A stretch of 64,000 nucleotides of DNA from Brassica napus (Eukaryota; Streptophyta; Magnoliopsida; Brassicales; Brassicaceae). Positions 26,991 through 39,291 of this stretch are shown here, one piece after another. The DNA lies in assembly GCF_020379485.1 (NCBI RefSeq), contig NC_063452.1, positions 59,541,338-59,605,337 on the forward strand. The letters are read 5' to 3'. The translations under genes were made by a program, and so were the position numbers. A model generated the notes under the pieces. The model was not told the DNA's origin. It saw only the letters and a program-made list of their open reading frames with translations, and made no database searches. How positions within the stretch are numbered: position 1 is the stretch's first letter; the number at the start of each line of letters is the position of its first letter.

Positions 26991-27402
26991 GTTGCAAGTA
27001 TCACCATCTGCAAATTCCTCATTTGATTCTATATAAGAATAGTTGTACATAACATTACTTTTTTCAACAAGATCTGAAGAGCGATTATGTATAAAATCTG
27101 TTCTCTACTCCAGTTTTTTGTTTCTTAGTTTGTTTGAGCCTTGGTCTCTGTTCTCTATCTCAAGAACAGATACCAAGATCAAAAGAAAGATTATGAATAA
27201 AAGCTGTTCTATACTCTAGAATTGATAATATTGTGTTGTAGCATGTACTCTTCACTCTCCAACACAACGCTCAAAAGCATCCAAATCACAAACTTCATTT
27301 CTAATGGGCCTTTTAATTGGGCTTATAACTATTAGACTAATTAGTTTCAACACCGTCAATAACTGGATCTAAAAGACGGGTTTACCCTTTACTTTATCCG
27401 TC

Positions 27403-27410
27403 TATATATA
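27403..27410 (+). promoter_or_regulatory. TATA box of the p14 gene
   Basis: tatatata lies 117-124 bp before the p14 start codon, in a short intergenic region after PYD2. Spacing would allow a leader of roughly 90 bases. Confidence 0.5.
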
Positions 27411-27526
27411 CAGAACATCATCGAAACCGCAAGTACTAGAAATTTATTTTCCGACAGAAGAAGATTTATCTGTGCGACGGTAATAACAAATCTCCGGCGA
27501 CAAGGAGAAGCAGGAGATAGAGAGCT

Positions 27527-27901
27527 ATGACGACAGTCAGTCTCCGCAAGCAAAACACGAGGCTCCCACCAGAAGTAAACCGCGTGCTCTACGTCCGCAA
27601 CCTCCCCTTCAACATAACGAGCGAGGAGATGTACGACATCTTCGGCAAGTACGGCGCGATCCGCCAGATTCGGATCGGATGCAACAAGGACACGAAAGGC
27701 ACGGCCTTCGTCGTCTACGAGGACATCTACGACGCGAAACAAGCCGTGGACCATCTCTCCGGGTTCAACGTCGCGAACCGGTACCTGATCGTGCTCTACT
27801 ACCAGCACGCGAAGATGAGCAAGAAGTTCGACCAGAAGAAGAGCGAGGAAGAGGTCGCCAAGCTGCAGGAGAAGTACGGTGTCTCCACCAAAGATAAGTA
27901 A
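27527..27901 (+). CDS. Splicing factor SF3b subunit p14 (SF3B6/SF3B14-like)
   Basis: A single-exon gene of 124 residues, the same length class as human p14. One RRM spans residues about 18-92, with RNP2 LYVRNL (21-26) and RNP1 KGTAFVVY (57-64). The C-terminus is charged ([20 protein letters not shown]). In the U2 snRNP SF3b complex p14 contacts SF3B1 and lies next to the branch-point adenosine. Codons are strikingly GC-rich compared with the AT-rich surroundings, which produces long open frames on both strands; those are shadows. Position matches At5g12190. Confidence 0.95.
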   Translation: MTTVSLRKQNTRLPPEVNRVLYVRNLPFNITSEEMYDIFGKYGAIRQIRIGCNKDTKGTAFVVYEDIYDAKQAVDHLSGFNVANRYLIVLYYQHAKMSKKFDQKKSEEEVAKLQEKYGVSTKDK

Positions 27902-27922
27902 ACACGTGTGTACTCGATTCGA

Positions 27923-28320
27923 TTCTGCGATTTAGGGTTTCAATTGGGGAAAAAAAAATCGAACCTTTTTTGCTTAATCTTGGTATGTATGTTTGAACCA
28001 TTCAATGAAAAATTCCTCTTTTCAGCTCCATGTAGCTATTAATGTTACAAAGTGTTGTGCTTTGATGCAGTTGATGATCTGGACTGGTTAGTGTTTTGCT
28101 AAGAGGTTTAGTGTTCTGCGATTTAGGGTTTCAATTGGGGAAAAAAATCGAACCTTTTTGCTTAATCTTGGTATGTATGTTGAACCAATCAATGAAAAAT
28201 ACCTTTTTTAGTTCCAATTAGCTATTGATGTTACAAAGTATTGTGCTTTGATGCAGTTGATGATCTTGTATTCAGCTTTGTATCTTTGTTCAGGAGTGGT
28301 TAGTGTTTTTGCTAAGAGGT
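27923..28320. repeat. Tandem duplication of the p14 3' flank
   Basis: The segment starting ttctgcgatttagggtttca occurs at 27923-28113 and again at 28114 to about 28320. The copies are directly adjacent and highly similar. The second contains about 28 extra bases near 28267-28294. Both include an AATGAAAAAT stretch that may serve polyadenylation, so the gene could have duplicated 3'-end signals. Confidence 0.85.
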
Positions 28321-28637
28321 TAAGAACATGTATCACTAACACATACAATAGAATTGAAAAAGAATCTCTTAAGTACATTAAGAAACCAGAAAATATAAAT
28401 GTACAATAAATCAAACACCTTCCCCCCAAATCCTCAATTAATGATTTTTTTTTCTCCCTGCTTGAGCCTTCTCATCTCTTAAACGATGTCCTCCTGTTTC
28501 AATCATTAGTAATCCGAGCATGCTTTTAATTTTTGATTGCCTCATTGTTAAAAGGAAGATGATTTTTCTCTCGACTCATGTTCTGCTCTCTTTTTGATAT
28601 CTTCTCTCTTCCTCTCTACTTTCAACGTTTGGTGGTG

Positions 28638-30676
28638 TCATTTAAACGAAAGGTCACGCCGCTTCTTTGGGATAGGATCAGGGTTTCCTTTTCTCATCAT
28701 TGCCACGAACTCGTCGTAGTTTATCCGACCATCCTGCATCAGAGATTTTGGTTATGTTAATAATGAGGTTGTTAGATGCTTTGTTTCGGTTTGAAGGGGG
28801 AGTGTTGTTTTCTTACATTGTCTCCATCGACCTCTGAAATTATCTCTTTAATGTCTCTGCCATCGTTCATCCCAAACTCCCGGAGGGCTTGTTCCAGCTC
28901 TTCCATAGTAATATATCTGGGATCAACAAGCATCATTTGAGGTGTTCATTTGGATTCATAGCAAGCTTTGTACTTCTGTCTTTGGTGTTTGAAGTATGTT
29001 AAGAATCATTTATATACAGTGCTTACCCGCTGTTGTCTTTGTCAAAGTGTTGGAAGGCTGAGTAGAGATGTTCTTCTCTGTCAAGTCTGTTGATATGCAT
29101 TGTGGCTGCGATAAACTCACCATAGTCTATTGTTCCATTACCATCAGCATCAGCCTGTTCCATCAAGAGTAAAAACAGAAAACTAGTGGTGAGTCTGCTT
29201 CCTTGTTGCCAGCATATGACAGAGGGTAAAATTGTTGTTAGTAAGCAAAGGGCTTACAGCTTCCATTAGTTGCTGGACTTCGTACTCTGACAACCTTGTA
29301 CCTTGCTTAGCGAGTCCCTGTCTTAGCTCCTCGAGTGTAATCGTTCCACTGTTGTCAGTGTCCATACCTTTAAACATCTCCTTCAACCCCATGATCTCTT
29401 CCTCTGATAAGCAGCCTGCTATCACCCTCAATGCAACTTTCTTGAAATTGTTCATTGCTTTGAATTGCTTGAGCCTGGACATCACCGCATTGTCAAGAGG
29501 AACATCTGGTGCTTCTCCATCTTCCTTGATCCATGGATGATCTTAACAAAAGAGAGAGAAAACATTAATTATCATGGAAAGGGATTGTTATACTTTATTG
29601 GTGTGTTTTGTAGATGCTTACTGAGAACTTGAGCAGCAGTTAGTCTTTGCTTGGGATCAGAGTTGAGCATCTTCTTAACAAGATCCTTCGCCTGAGGTGA
29701 GATGGATGGCCATGGATCACTTGAGAAATCAACATGGCTCTTTAAGATGGCGTTGAATATCCCATTCTCCGATTCTATAATCATCAGGTAATAATCACAA
29801 CACATTAATATATTTAAACAAATTTTTTTTATTTGTGGAAAAATGAAGAAAGTGGAAATGATCTTGACCAGCCCAAAAGGGAGGGACACCACATAAGAGG
29901 ATATACAACATGACACCAATACTCCAAATATCAGCTTCTGGTCCATACTTCCTTTTCAAAACCTCAGGCGCTATGTAATAAGCACTACCCACAATATCCT
30001 TAAACACCTCTCCCGGCTTGTAGAATACAGACAGCCCAAAGTCAGTGGCCTTGAGAGGAGCCTTCTCATCTTTGCTGAGCAACAAAAAGTTCTCAGGCTT
30101 CAAGTCCCTGTGAATAACCCCCATGGAATGACAAGTATGCACAATCTGAACAATAGTTCTCAACAAGGAAGCAGCTGCTCTCTCCGAGTAATGTCCTTTA
30201 GCAATAATCCTATCGAACAGCTCTCCACCAGCGCAAAGCTCCATGACCAAATGCACAGAATGCTTATCCTCATACGCTCCTTTAAGCTCCACAATGTTAG
30301 GCTGACCAGTCAGGTGATGCATTATCTGCACTTCCCTTCTTACATCCTCGATGTCTTCTTTGTTCACAAGCTTCCTTTTGGCAATGGTCTTGCAAGCGAA
30401 CTGCTGACCTGTCGCCTTCTGAGTGCAGAGATGCGTGACGCCGAACTGTCCTCGGCCTAGCTCTTTGCCTAGAGAGTATGAGGATTTTACATCTTCCATG
30501 GGACGGCCTAAGACAGGTCCTATGGGGCCTTGTTTGGTTGCGGGAGGAGGAGAAGGAGGGGCGTGTTTGGATTGTGGCACGGAGGCTTCGGCAGTTGGAC
30601 CAGCGTTTGAAGCGGTTATGCCGCGCGTGTCTCCGTTGTCGCCTGAGTCACGTCCGTTAGAGCAGCAGTTTCCCAT
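28638..30676 (-). CDS. CPK17: Calcium-dependent protein kinase (CPK17-like)
   Basis: Six exons on the minus strand (30676-29869, 29774-29622, 29541-29258, 29154-29027, 28916-28817, 28733-28638) give 522 residues. N-terminal MGNCCS supplies a myristoylation glycine and palmitoylation cysteines, predicting plasma-membrane attachment. The kinase domain has the glycine loop LGRGQFG, Lys96, HRD-Asp191 and DFG-Asp212. After the autoinhibitory junction come four EF-hands ([48 protein letters not shown]), all with acidic ligands at key positions. CPK17 and its paralogue CPK34 act in pollen-tube tip growth. Gene order favours CPK17 (At5g12180). The gene is divergently placed from the TNL, 1.2 kb apart. 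Confidence 0.94.
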
Positions 30677-31885
30677 TGTTGCATTAAAGGGTGATGAGAG
30701 GAGAGGAAGGAGGTGAAAGCTCAAGGAGGAAGAGAAATGAAAGGTTTTTTTGTGTGTGTTTATTCTCTTATTCTTCCTCTGGTTTGTTGTTTCTTCTTTA
30801 GCAAGAAAAGTTTTGGTGTTTTGGTTGTGAATGGCTATCAATAGAATGTTTTTTTCTTCTTCTTTTCGCTGGCCTTCGGTTACAGGGTTTGTTGATAGGG
30901 AGGAAGTTTAGGACCGAAGCTTAGTCTAATTTTGTTATTTAAGAGTAAACATTTAAGATTTTAAGACAAAGGTCGAGAGCCTTTTTTGGGGATGATAATA
31001 TTTTGTTACAAACCTGTCTCAGCTGTCTGTTACTACTATCGACAAGGAAAAATGAACGTATTATTTTTGACATTTATTAATATTCTAAACAATTATGAGG
31101 ATTTATAGCTTTTTCTTCCTTATGCTTAGCTATCTGATATCGAATTGTTGTTAAACTGAATCGTTGTTTTTGTAATGGTTTTTGTTGTTTCATCTTAATT
31201 CTCAAAGTGGGCTCTTTTCCAGACACTTTCATCTTTAATATCTTTGATCATTTCTATAATAAAAAGAGCTTCTTCTTCCTAACAACACCCCTGAGTAATT
31301 GTATCCATATCACAATGGAATTAATCCTTTAATAAAAAGATAAGTTAATAAATTGGTCTATATATATGAAATAGATATCAATTTTTTTGGGTCAAAACGA
31401 AATATAAATTATTATAACAAAGAGAATGACAGTGAAATTTTGCAAAAAACATTGGTTAAAATATGCTGTTGACGTCCTATGTCAATTGTTTAAACATTAT
31501 CTGCCAGATCATTTTTTGGTAACGTGTGAATTTGCTTTCTCAATATGTCATATAATCCAATTCAGCAAATGAGTTTTTTTATTCCTTCATATTATCTTAG
31601 AAGTTACATTTCATCCCTATGTTTTTTTTATGGTATTTCTTTTCGTTTGCTAATAGCAACGTAGCAAATTGTTTCTAAGTTTAATTAGAAATAGAATTAT
31701 GAATTTTGGTAATTAATGATCGAATAAAAGAAAAAGAGACAAAGGACACGGTGGCAAATGAAGGAGAAAAGCTTCTGAATATCAATTTGAATAAAAAGTA
31801 AAACAGGGAAAGAAAAGAGCCACACGTCAACAAGAGCGAGTGTCCAAAGTTCCGTTGATTTGGCTTCTGTGTTCTCATCGACGCG
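30677..31885. promoter_or_regulatory. Divergent intergenic region between CPK17-like and TNL genes
   Basis: The first ~200 bp after the CPK start are CT/GA-rich leader. The rest is AT-rich with no gene. W-box cores (TTGAC/GTCAA) are visible on either strand, for example near 31480 and 31829, but such short words are weak evidence. Confidence 0.4.
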
Positions 31886-34800
31886 ATGAGCAGCGGCGGG
31901 AGGAACTTCCCATCGAGAGGTCATCCATTTCGCCGGCCGCCGCGTTCCGCCACCAAACCGCAACGTCCGTCTTCGCTCTTGGCGCGGAAGCGGGAATTGA
32001 AGTTGAACGGAGGATCTCCTTCCTTTATCAGGTTTCCTCGTCGTATCAAATGCTCCTCCTTCGATGCTTGTTCTTCTACAGCAGATGGCGCAGCTGGTTA
32101 CCGTCGATTATCATCTCCCTCCGGTTCCCATTCCGAAGATATTGCTTGCGTTGTCGATGTTGATTATCGATCATCGGTTTCCTCCTCTTCTCCCGCCGCC
32201 GTTGCTGATTGTTCCGTCGCTGGTTACCGTCGATCATCAACTCCCTCCGGTTCCGAGCCGGGCGATGTTACATCTGTTGTTGATAACCTCGATGCTAATT
32301 ATCGATTATCCTCCCCCTCTTCTCCTGCCGCCGTTGCTGATTCTCAGTTGAAATACGATGTGTTTATCAGTTTCCGAGGAAAAGATTCTCGTGACGGTTT
32401 CGTGAGCCACCTCTACGACGATCTGTGCCGAGAAGGCACTGAAACTTTTATAGACAGTGAAAAGCTATATGCAGGCGAAGAGATCAAGACGGCGTTAACC
32501 GATGCGATTGAGCGATCGAGTATCTCGGTGGTGGTTTTTACCAAGGAATACGCCTCGTCCAAGTGGTGTTTGAGAGAGCTTGCAAAGATAATGGAGTGTA
32601 GGAGGAGCAGGGGCCAGCTAGTTTTGCCAGTCTTCCTCGGCGTAGAACCCATGGAAGTTAGGTGGCAGACGGGATGCTACGATGTGGCCTTTGCTAGGCA
32701 TGATAAGGCTCCCGAGGGATCACCTTTAGCTGAGGAAGTAAAGCTGTGGAGGAAAGCCATGACTGAGGCAGCCGATCTCTCTGGATTTGATTCTACTGCT
32801 GTGAGGTAGGTTTGGATCCAAAATGACATGATTGGCTCAAAATTTTAGATTTTGTCATGTTCGTTGTTAATTGCCTTAACTGCTTTGCTTTGCTTTGCTG
32901 TTCCTATGAGTTAGTTTAGTAGCGAGTTATTTATTCAGAAATCATCAGGTTCAGGTTTTTTCTGAGTCTCTTTTTCAAGTTTCATTCAATTCTGCTTAGT
33001 TGTATCTGTGTTGTTCCATAAATTCACTCGAATTGTATCTCTAGTTTGTCCCCAAACCTTAGAAAACTTGGCCTTTCTCTCTGTGGACGTTCTTTGTTTG
33101 ACTTGGTGAGCTTGTACACTGAAATAAACAGTATTCATTTGTTTGATGTTTTTGCGTTTCTAGGCCCGCTTCTAAACTTGTGGACAAAATTGTTGCACGC
33201 ATTTTGGAGAACCTTGAAAGCAATTGCTTGCGTGAAGAGGAGGGCTTGGTTGGAGCTTATCCTCAGGTAAAAGAAGTGGAAGAGTTGTTGGAAAATGGAT
33301 CAGATGAAGTGCAGACTATAGGAATACATGGACTTGGGGGTAGTGGAAAGACCGCCATTGCTGGTGCCGTTTTTAATCGTCAACATCAAAAGTTTGATAG
33401 CTATTGCTTCCTTGCAAATGTCAGAGAAGAATCTGAAAAGCATGGGCTTCTTGGCTTAAGAAACGAACTACTACGTCAAATCCTTGGTCAGACTGATATA
33501 AACATTCCTACACCTGACATTGGATCCAGCAATATAAGGAATCGTCTACGCCGGAAAAGAGTTCTTGTTGTTCTCGACGATGTTAGCAGCATAACTCAGC
33601 TGGACTTTTTAATCAAACAAGCGACTTACTATGGTCCGGGAAGTAGAGTTCTTATTACAACAAGAGACATGAATGTAATCAAGAATGCTAGCAAAGTTTA
33701 TTCGGTGAAAGGACTATCTGGCAGTGATTCGCTTGAACTGTTTTCACGTTGCGCCTTCAAACAGAGCTATCCTCCTGACGAATATTTGCAATTGTCGATG
33801 AGGGCAGCTGCTTATGCAAAGGGGCTCCCTTTGGCTTTAGAAGTTCTGGGTTCCTTTCTTTGTAAAAAAACTGTGCTAGAGTGGGAAAGCGCATTAAGAA
33901 GACTCGAAAGTTCTCCTGAGAAAGAAATCTCGAGAGTACTGCGTATAGGTTATGACGGACTCAATGATGAAGAGAAAACGATGTTTCTCGATATCGCTTG
34001 TTTCTTCAATGGGGAACAAAGAAGTCGCGTAACTGCTCATTGGGATGCTTGTGGTATATCTGTGGATATTGGGATACGCGCACTTCTTGATAAGTGTATG
34101 ATTACCTTATCTGATGATAGGCTGCATATGCATGAACTGTTTCAAGAAATGGGTAGAGAAATTGTACGGCAGGAGTCACCTCTGGATCCCGGTAAACGCA
34201 GCAGGCTGTGGAGCTCTGAGGATGGCCACGAAGTCTTAACAGAAAATACGGTAATTGCTTTAACTAAGATGTTTCTCCTGCATATGAATCTGGTTATATC
34301 TAAGGAGTTTTAAAAATTTACAAAAGAAATTTATGAGCATTGCATGCATTTTAACTTCTCTCATATCATCAGGGAACTATATCAACTGAAGGCATATGCC
34401 TGGACATTTCTGAAATAGAAGAGATGCAGATCGGCCGTCATGCTTTTGCAGGGATGCCTAATCTGAGGTCTCTGAAAATCAATTCTCACAGTCGGTTTAA
34501 TGAAGAAAATTGCAAAATCTATCTTCCGGAAGGCCTTGAAGATTTCCCTCATAAACTGCGTCTACTTCAATGGGAGTACTATCCTTTAGAAAATCTTCCA
34601 TCAAGCTTTAAACCAAATCACCTGGTTGAACTTATAATGCCCAAAAGCAAACTTGAGCGTTTGTGGGAAGGGGTACAGGTAATTTGTATACTATGCAATT
34701 TGGTTTCTGTAACGGAGTTGCATCAAAAAACTTAGCTATCTACTAATTCGGACCCCTTGTTTGCAGCATCTACCTTGTTTAAAAGTGATTGATGTCAGCA

Positions 34801-37800
34801 ACTCCCCGTTCCTGAAGGAGTTTCCAGACGTGTCAAATGCTCCCAGGCTTGAACTTATTGTTGCCAGAGGATGTGGAGATTTAGTGACCATTCCAACTCC
34901 AAAAAAGAAGTTGAAATCTCTTGAGCACTTGGATCTTTGTGGATGCTCAAAGATAACAGTTTTTCCAGAGATTTCATGGAATATCAAAACGTTGTCACTG
35001 GCTGATACTGGAATAGAGGAAATTCCACCATCAATTGAAAACTTCCATCAGCTTGTTTACTTAGATATGAGAGGGTGCAAGATGCTCAAGAATGTTGCAC
35101 AAATCGGTCACAAATTGGAGAAGCTAGAATTTTTGGATCTATCAGGTTGTTCTAGTGTTACAAGCTTTCCAGATATTTCTAACAATGTGGAAGTACTTAT
35201 TCTCAATGGGACTGCCATAGAAGAGATCCCTTCCCATATCAAGTACATGAGAAGACTAGAGTTACTGGAGATAAAGAATTGTCCGAGGTTGAAGGGTCTT
35301 CCGATCAGTATATGGGAGTTACCGTCTCTTGTGGAACTTAATATTTCTGGATGTCCAAACTTCACAAGCTTTACTGAAATCACAGAGATAATGGCCAGTC
35401 TAGAGTATCTTTCTTTGAACGGAACGGCCATTACGGAGTTACATTCTTCAATTGAGAACTTGACTGGCCTTTCGTCTCTAGATCTTGAGAATTGCAGCAA
35501 CCTCCTCAGTCTTCCGGACAAATTATCCAAATTAAAGTTCCTGAAGGACCTTAATATCTCTGGCTGCTCAAATTTGGATAACTTGCCAAGAAGCATTGGA
35601 AATCATGGATCTTTGGTTAATGTCAGAGCAAGAGGATGCAAAAGAGAAATTGCTAATTGTTTCGGGCCTGGCTTAATCTCACTGAAAACTCTAGATTTAA
35701 GCGACTGTGGAATCACGGAGTTTCCCGAGGCTCTAACACTTATTTCTACCCTGACGGAGCTAGATCTAAGCCAGAATTGTTTCAGCGCAATACCTCCAAG
35801 CATCAAGGATCTTCAAGAGCTCCAAAGTCTCGATTTAAGCCATTGCCAGGAGCTTCAATCTCTATCAGGGGTCCCAGCTGGTCTGACAAGGCTTAATGTT
35901 CTAAACTGCAGATCGCTGGAAATGGTTGTACTCGGTAACTCTTCTGAGCTTCAGCTTTATCCTTTAAGCAATGTGGAAACCTTTGTGTTTGCTGATTGCC
36001 CATCACTAAGCCATTATGCGATAGAAAATATCCAGGCATTTGCAAGACGCAGAATCTATGTTCTGGCATCCCATTTGGGTGTTACCTTAAACTTTAGAGG
36101 TGGCGACCTTTCTCTCAACAGTTGGATGAAACCACAACAACTGCGGTATTTACTCTCTAGCTTGTACGGATATGGAAGCCTCCACGAAGCACTGATAGGA
36201 TTACATGCAGCTTTTTTCAGTAATGAACTGATATCAAAGGAGCATCCATCTAGGCTACTTAGTCGCATACTCCATGATTTTCATGAACGGTATAGGCTAA
36301 GTATTCAGGATATGCTGCACTTCTTCTCCTTGATCGCGCATCTATATTTGTATTACCAAGGAAAGCCTTCAACCAATTTCTGCTTTCCAAGTGCTGACAT
36401 TCCTGAATGGTTTTGCCACCAAAGAAATGGGTCATTTATTGCGGTTATGGTTCAGCGTCCCGAACGTTCAGATGAGATTTCTACTTTGGCAGGTTTTGCT
36501 ATATCTGTTCTCGTTGCATTTGACGGCTACAATGATGACAAGGGTATCAGCATCAAATATGAATGTCATTTCTATTCTAAATCTTCTGGCACTCGTGAGG
36601 GAGAAGGGTATTTGAGGGGATGGGATGGGAAAAAGGGGACGCCTTCGGCTATTGAAGGGGATCATTTGTTCTTGGGTTTTGATTCATCTATTCTATTTGG
36701 TGCGGCCAATGGAATCGAACAGTTTGTTGGATATTCTGAAGATCTTGTCAAAGCCACTTTTCAATGTTACATCGTTGATGAGGATGGGAATACTATCAAT
36801 TCTTGCACGGTGAAGAAGTGTGCAATCCAACCACTCTATACCAGTGATATGGTATGCCGACGATACGTATATATAATCAGCGTTCAATTTATGTTTTTCA
36901 TGCTTTTCTTTTTCCTTAAGTTTTACATTAAATAGTTGAGGATTTACCTGGTTCTGATATTTGCTAACTTGCAGACAAGGTCTCAGACGAAAATCTTAAG
37001 CAGACAGGACATAACCAAAGGATTGACCACCAGGTTTGCAGGGTTTCTTGACAAGGTTTGTGAACTGTTCATACATTTGATAGTAATACACGCCTTCGGT
37101 TATTGAAATTTCATTAAATTTTATCATGTTCTAAGTTCCAACCTGGTATATGATGCGTCTCTGTAGCTTTTGTTCACATAATTTTCGCTTATGAGCTATT
37201 TCTTTTGACTTCGATATATGCTGTTTTTATCTGGTACGTAAAAGTCAGCTGCAGGGTGAGGGTTAATCGGGTAGCATGTCCATCATATTGTTTTAACTCG
37301 AGACGTTTCTGGTTTCAGGTGTTGCGAAGTTTGGACCTATATGACGCAGTCTCATTAGGCATCATGAATGTTCTTGGTGATTTAAACGTAAATGTTGTCC
37401 ATCAGGTAAATTCTGCGCAGTCATAGCTTGTGTTCTATCTCAGCATTGCGGATACTATTCCATGCATTGTGCATCTGTAGTTCCAAAGGTTGTCGATTGT
37501 TCAATCTCACGAAAAAATATTTTGTTTCCATTATAGGGTGGATATGTTTATATCACTATAAAATGTGAAAACGCAGGCCTGCCTATAGGCCTTCAAATTT
37601 TGAATGTGCATCTTGGGACTGCACCACTTGCAGGTCGCATTTTTTATAACTTTGTCCGTTCTATTTAATTTCATATTATCTGGATTAGAATTCAGTGAGG
37701 ATCAAATTGTGAGGATATCTGTTTCTCTAGTTCATGACTCTTCTCTTTGTTGTTAATATATAGTCAAGCTAGTTGAAATGGCTGAACCATCTCGAGATCC

Positions 37801-38027
37801 AAGGGCGTTCTCAATTGAGTTCTCAGATGTAGACGGGGGGGATTTTGGTTGCAGAATCAAAGTTAAAAAATGCGAGTTCCGTCCTTTGCAGAGTCATGTC
37901 ATGGTATATCTTTCATAGACTCTGCATCATTTGGATATTCCTTTATTGTGTACCAAATTAACTTATTTATAGTTCAACCTGAATTCTAACACCCTTACAG
38001 CTAATTGACAGATCTGCTGTTACGTAA
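31886..38027 (+). CDS. TIR-NBS-LRR (TNL) immune receptor, nine exons, unusual termini
   Basis: Exons 31886-32805, 33164-34250, 34373-34678, 34767-36851, 36975-37055, 37319-37405, 37537-37633, 37764-37903 and 38001-38027 keep frame to 1,609 residues, so the gene looks intact. Order: Ser/Arg-rich extension (1-155) with a tandem repeat; TIR (about 156-306; YDVFISFRGKDSRDGF, WCLRELAK with the likely catalytic Glu); NB-ARC with P-loop GLGGSGKT (about 363-370), VLVVLDDV (440), GSRVLITTRD, GLPLALEVLGS (527) and MHE (629-631) in place of MHD; about 15 LRRs (680-1040); a C-JID/post-LRR domain (about 1308-1460). Exons 5-9 add about 143 residues ending in a second C-JID-like piece. It should sense pathogen effectors and signal through TIR NADase activity. 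No recognised Arabidopsis counterpart at this position. Confidence 0.9.
32093..32347 (+). repeat. In-frame 126-bp tandem duplication before the TIR domain
   Basis: Two adjacent copies, 32093-32218 and 32219-32347, each start gctggttaccgtcgat and end with the codons for SPAAVAD. They encode about 42 residues each (AGYRR-S-PSGS ... SPAAVAD). Both remain in frame with the TIR domain, so the repeat lengthens the N-terminal extension of the receptor. Confidence 0.85.
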
Positions 38028-38543
38028 GGCCGGTGGAGATTTGACACAATGTCTGTGACGTGAGTTTGCCCCTTCTCTGTTAAGACTTCTGTTTCTGTGT
38101 TTTCTTTTTCCTTTGCATTAATTTAGTTTGTTGTCATTCAATGATCTTGGTCAAAACCAACGTCAAGTGGGTACCAGCTTCTATGTAAAATGCTGTTTTG
38201 TATTGGATATTAGAGCTAATATTAATCGTTTATTTGAACAACAGGAATTTTGCAGGTTTACGCAATATCTGCTTCAACACCATCAATGGCAAAAGCTCGG
38301 CAAGTATCTCATCGCCTGTGTGTGTGTCAGTGTGTGTACGCGTATATGAATAGATTCATGAGACCTATCTAGCAACATTTTGAGCATACTCTCCTTGTGG
38401 GACTGAAACGAAAATTTTAGTAACAATTTTTTCTTCTTCAGAATTTTGGGATCTATACCTATGTATATAATCTCTACAAAATTTAGGGGTCAAATTCAAT
38501 GTTTCATAGGGCTGTATCTAGATCTGGCCTTGTATGTCTAACG
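38028..38543. other. TNL 3' flank
   Basis: T-rich DNA directly downstream of the TNL stop, probably including its 3' UTR and perhaps 3'-UTR introns. There is a GTGTGTGT patch near 38317-38335. I see no gene. Confidence 0.5.
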
Positions 38544-39181
38544 TAGGGGTGCGCGTTCGGCTATCCATTCGGTTCGGATTGGGTTTATTCGGGTTTCGGG
38601 TTTTCGGGGTCAAAGATTTCAGGCTCATTCGGATATTTCTAAGTTTCGATTCGGATCTTTACGGGTTCGGTTCGGATTCGGATAACCCATTAAAATTATT
38701 TCTAAAATTTAAAATTTATTATATACTTTACATTTCTAAAAATCTATAAACAAAATAATATATTACATACAAATTTGAATAACATATGTCAAAATACCTA
38801 AACTTAACATATAATTTGATTTGGTTTGAATATTTGGATAGATAATCGATAAATATTTCAAGTATTTTTGGTGTTTTGAGTATATTTTAGCTATTTTAGA
38901 CATTTACTTTTGACTATTTGTATATATTTTCAAGTATTTTGGAAAATTTTAAAATATCTTATATTAAATCTAAAATATATTTATATAGGGAGGTATAGAA
39001 ATCTATTTCGGATACATTCGGGTACCCAAAATACTTCGGTTCGGGTTTAGTTCCGGTTCTTTAGATACCAAAATTTTGAACTTGTTCAGATGTTTAATCA
39101 ATTTCGGTTTGGGTTCGGTACTATCTTTTCGGATCGGGTTCGGTTCGGTTATTCGGATTCAGATTTTTTGCCCAGTCCTAT
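38544..39181. mobile_element. GGTTCGG-rich inverted-terminus repeat element (copy A)
   Basis: A 638-bp segment starts TAGGGGTGCGC and ends GCCCAGTCCTA, short inverted termini of hAT-like appearance. Both ends are full of TTCGG/GGTTCGG words and the middle is very AT-rich. A second copy with the same layout lies at 60089-60705. It has no coding capacity, and I cannot find a clear target-site duplication, so the superfamily is uncertain. Confidence 0.65.
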
Positions 39182-39291
39182 CGTCTATATTTGTAACAGA
39201 TTGAAACTGTATGTATGAACGTGTGTTATATAATGTTGCGTATACTTAGAAACATGAATCTGTGATGATATTTAATGTTGTTCGTACGATA

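Noticed and set aside
27389..28001. Long frames antisense to and out of frame with p14
   Set aside because: Caused by GC-rich codons of the p14 RRM gene; Arg/Gly-rich composition and no homology.
30677..31885. Paired-NLR arrangement with a shared promoter
   Set aside because: The divergent partner of the TNL is a CDPK, not another NLR, so no paired-receptor module is present.
32064..32351. Alternative frame of 95 codons (Leu/Pro/Ile-rich) over the TNL N-terminus
   Set aside because: It overlaps the repeat-encoding exon in another frame; the TIR-linked frame explains the region.
35108..35596. Minus-strand frame of 162 codons within the LRR exon
   Set aside because: Mirror of repetitive LRR codons; no independent support.
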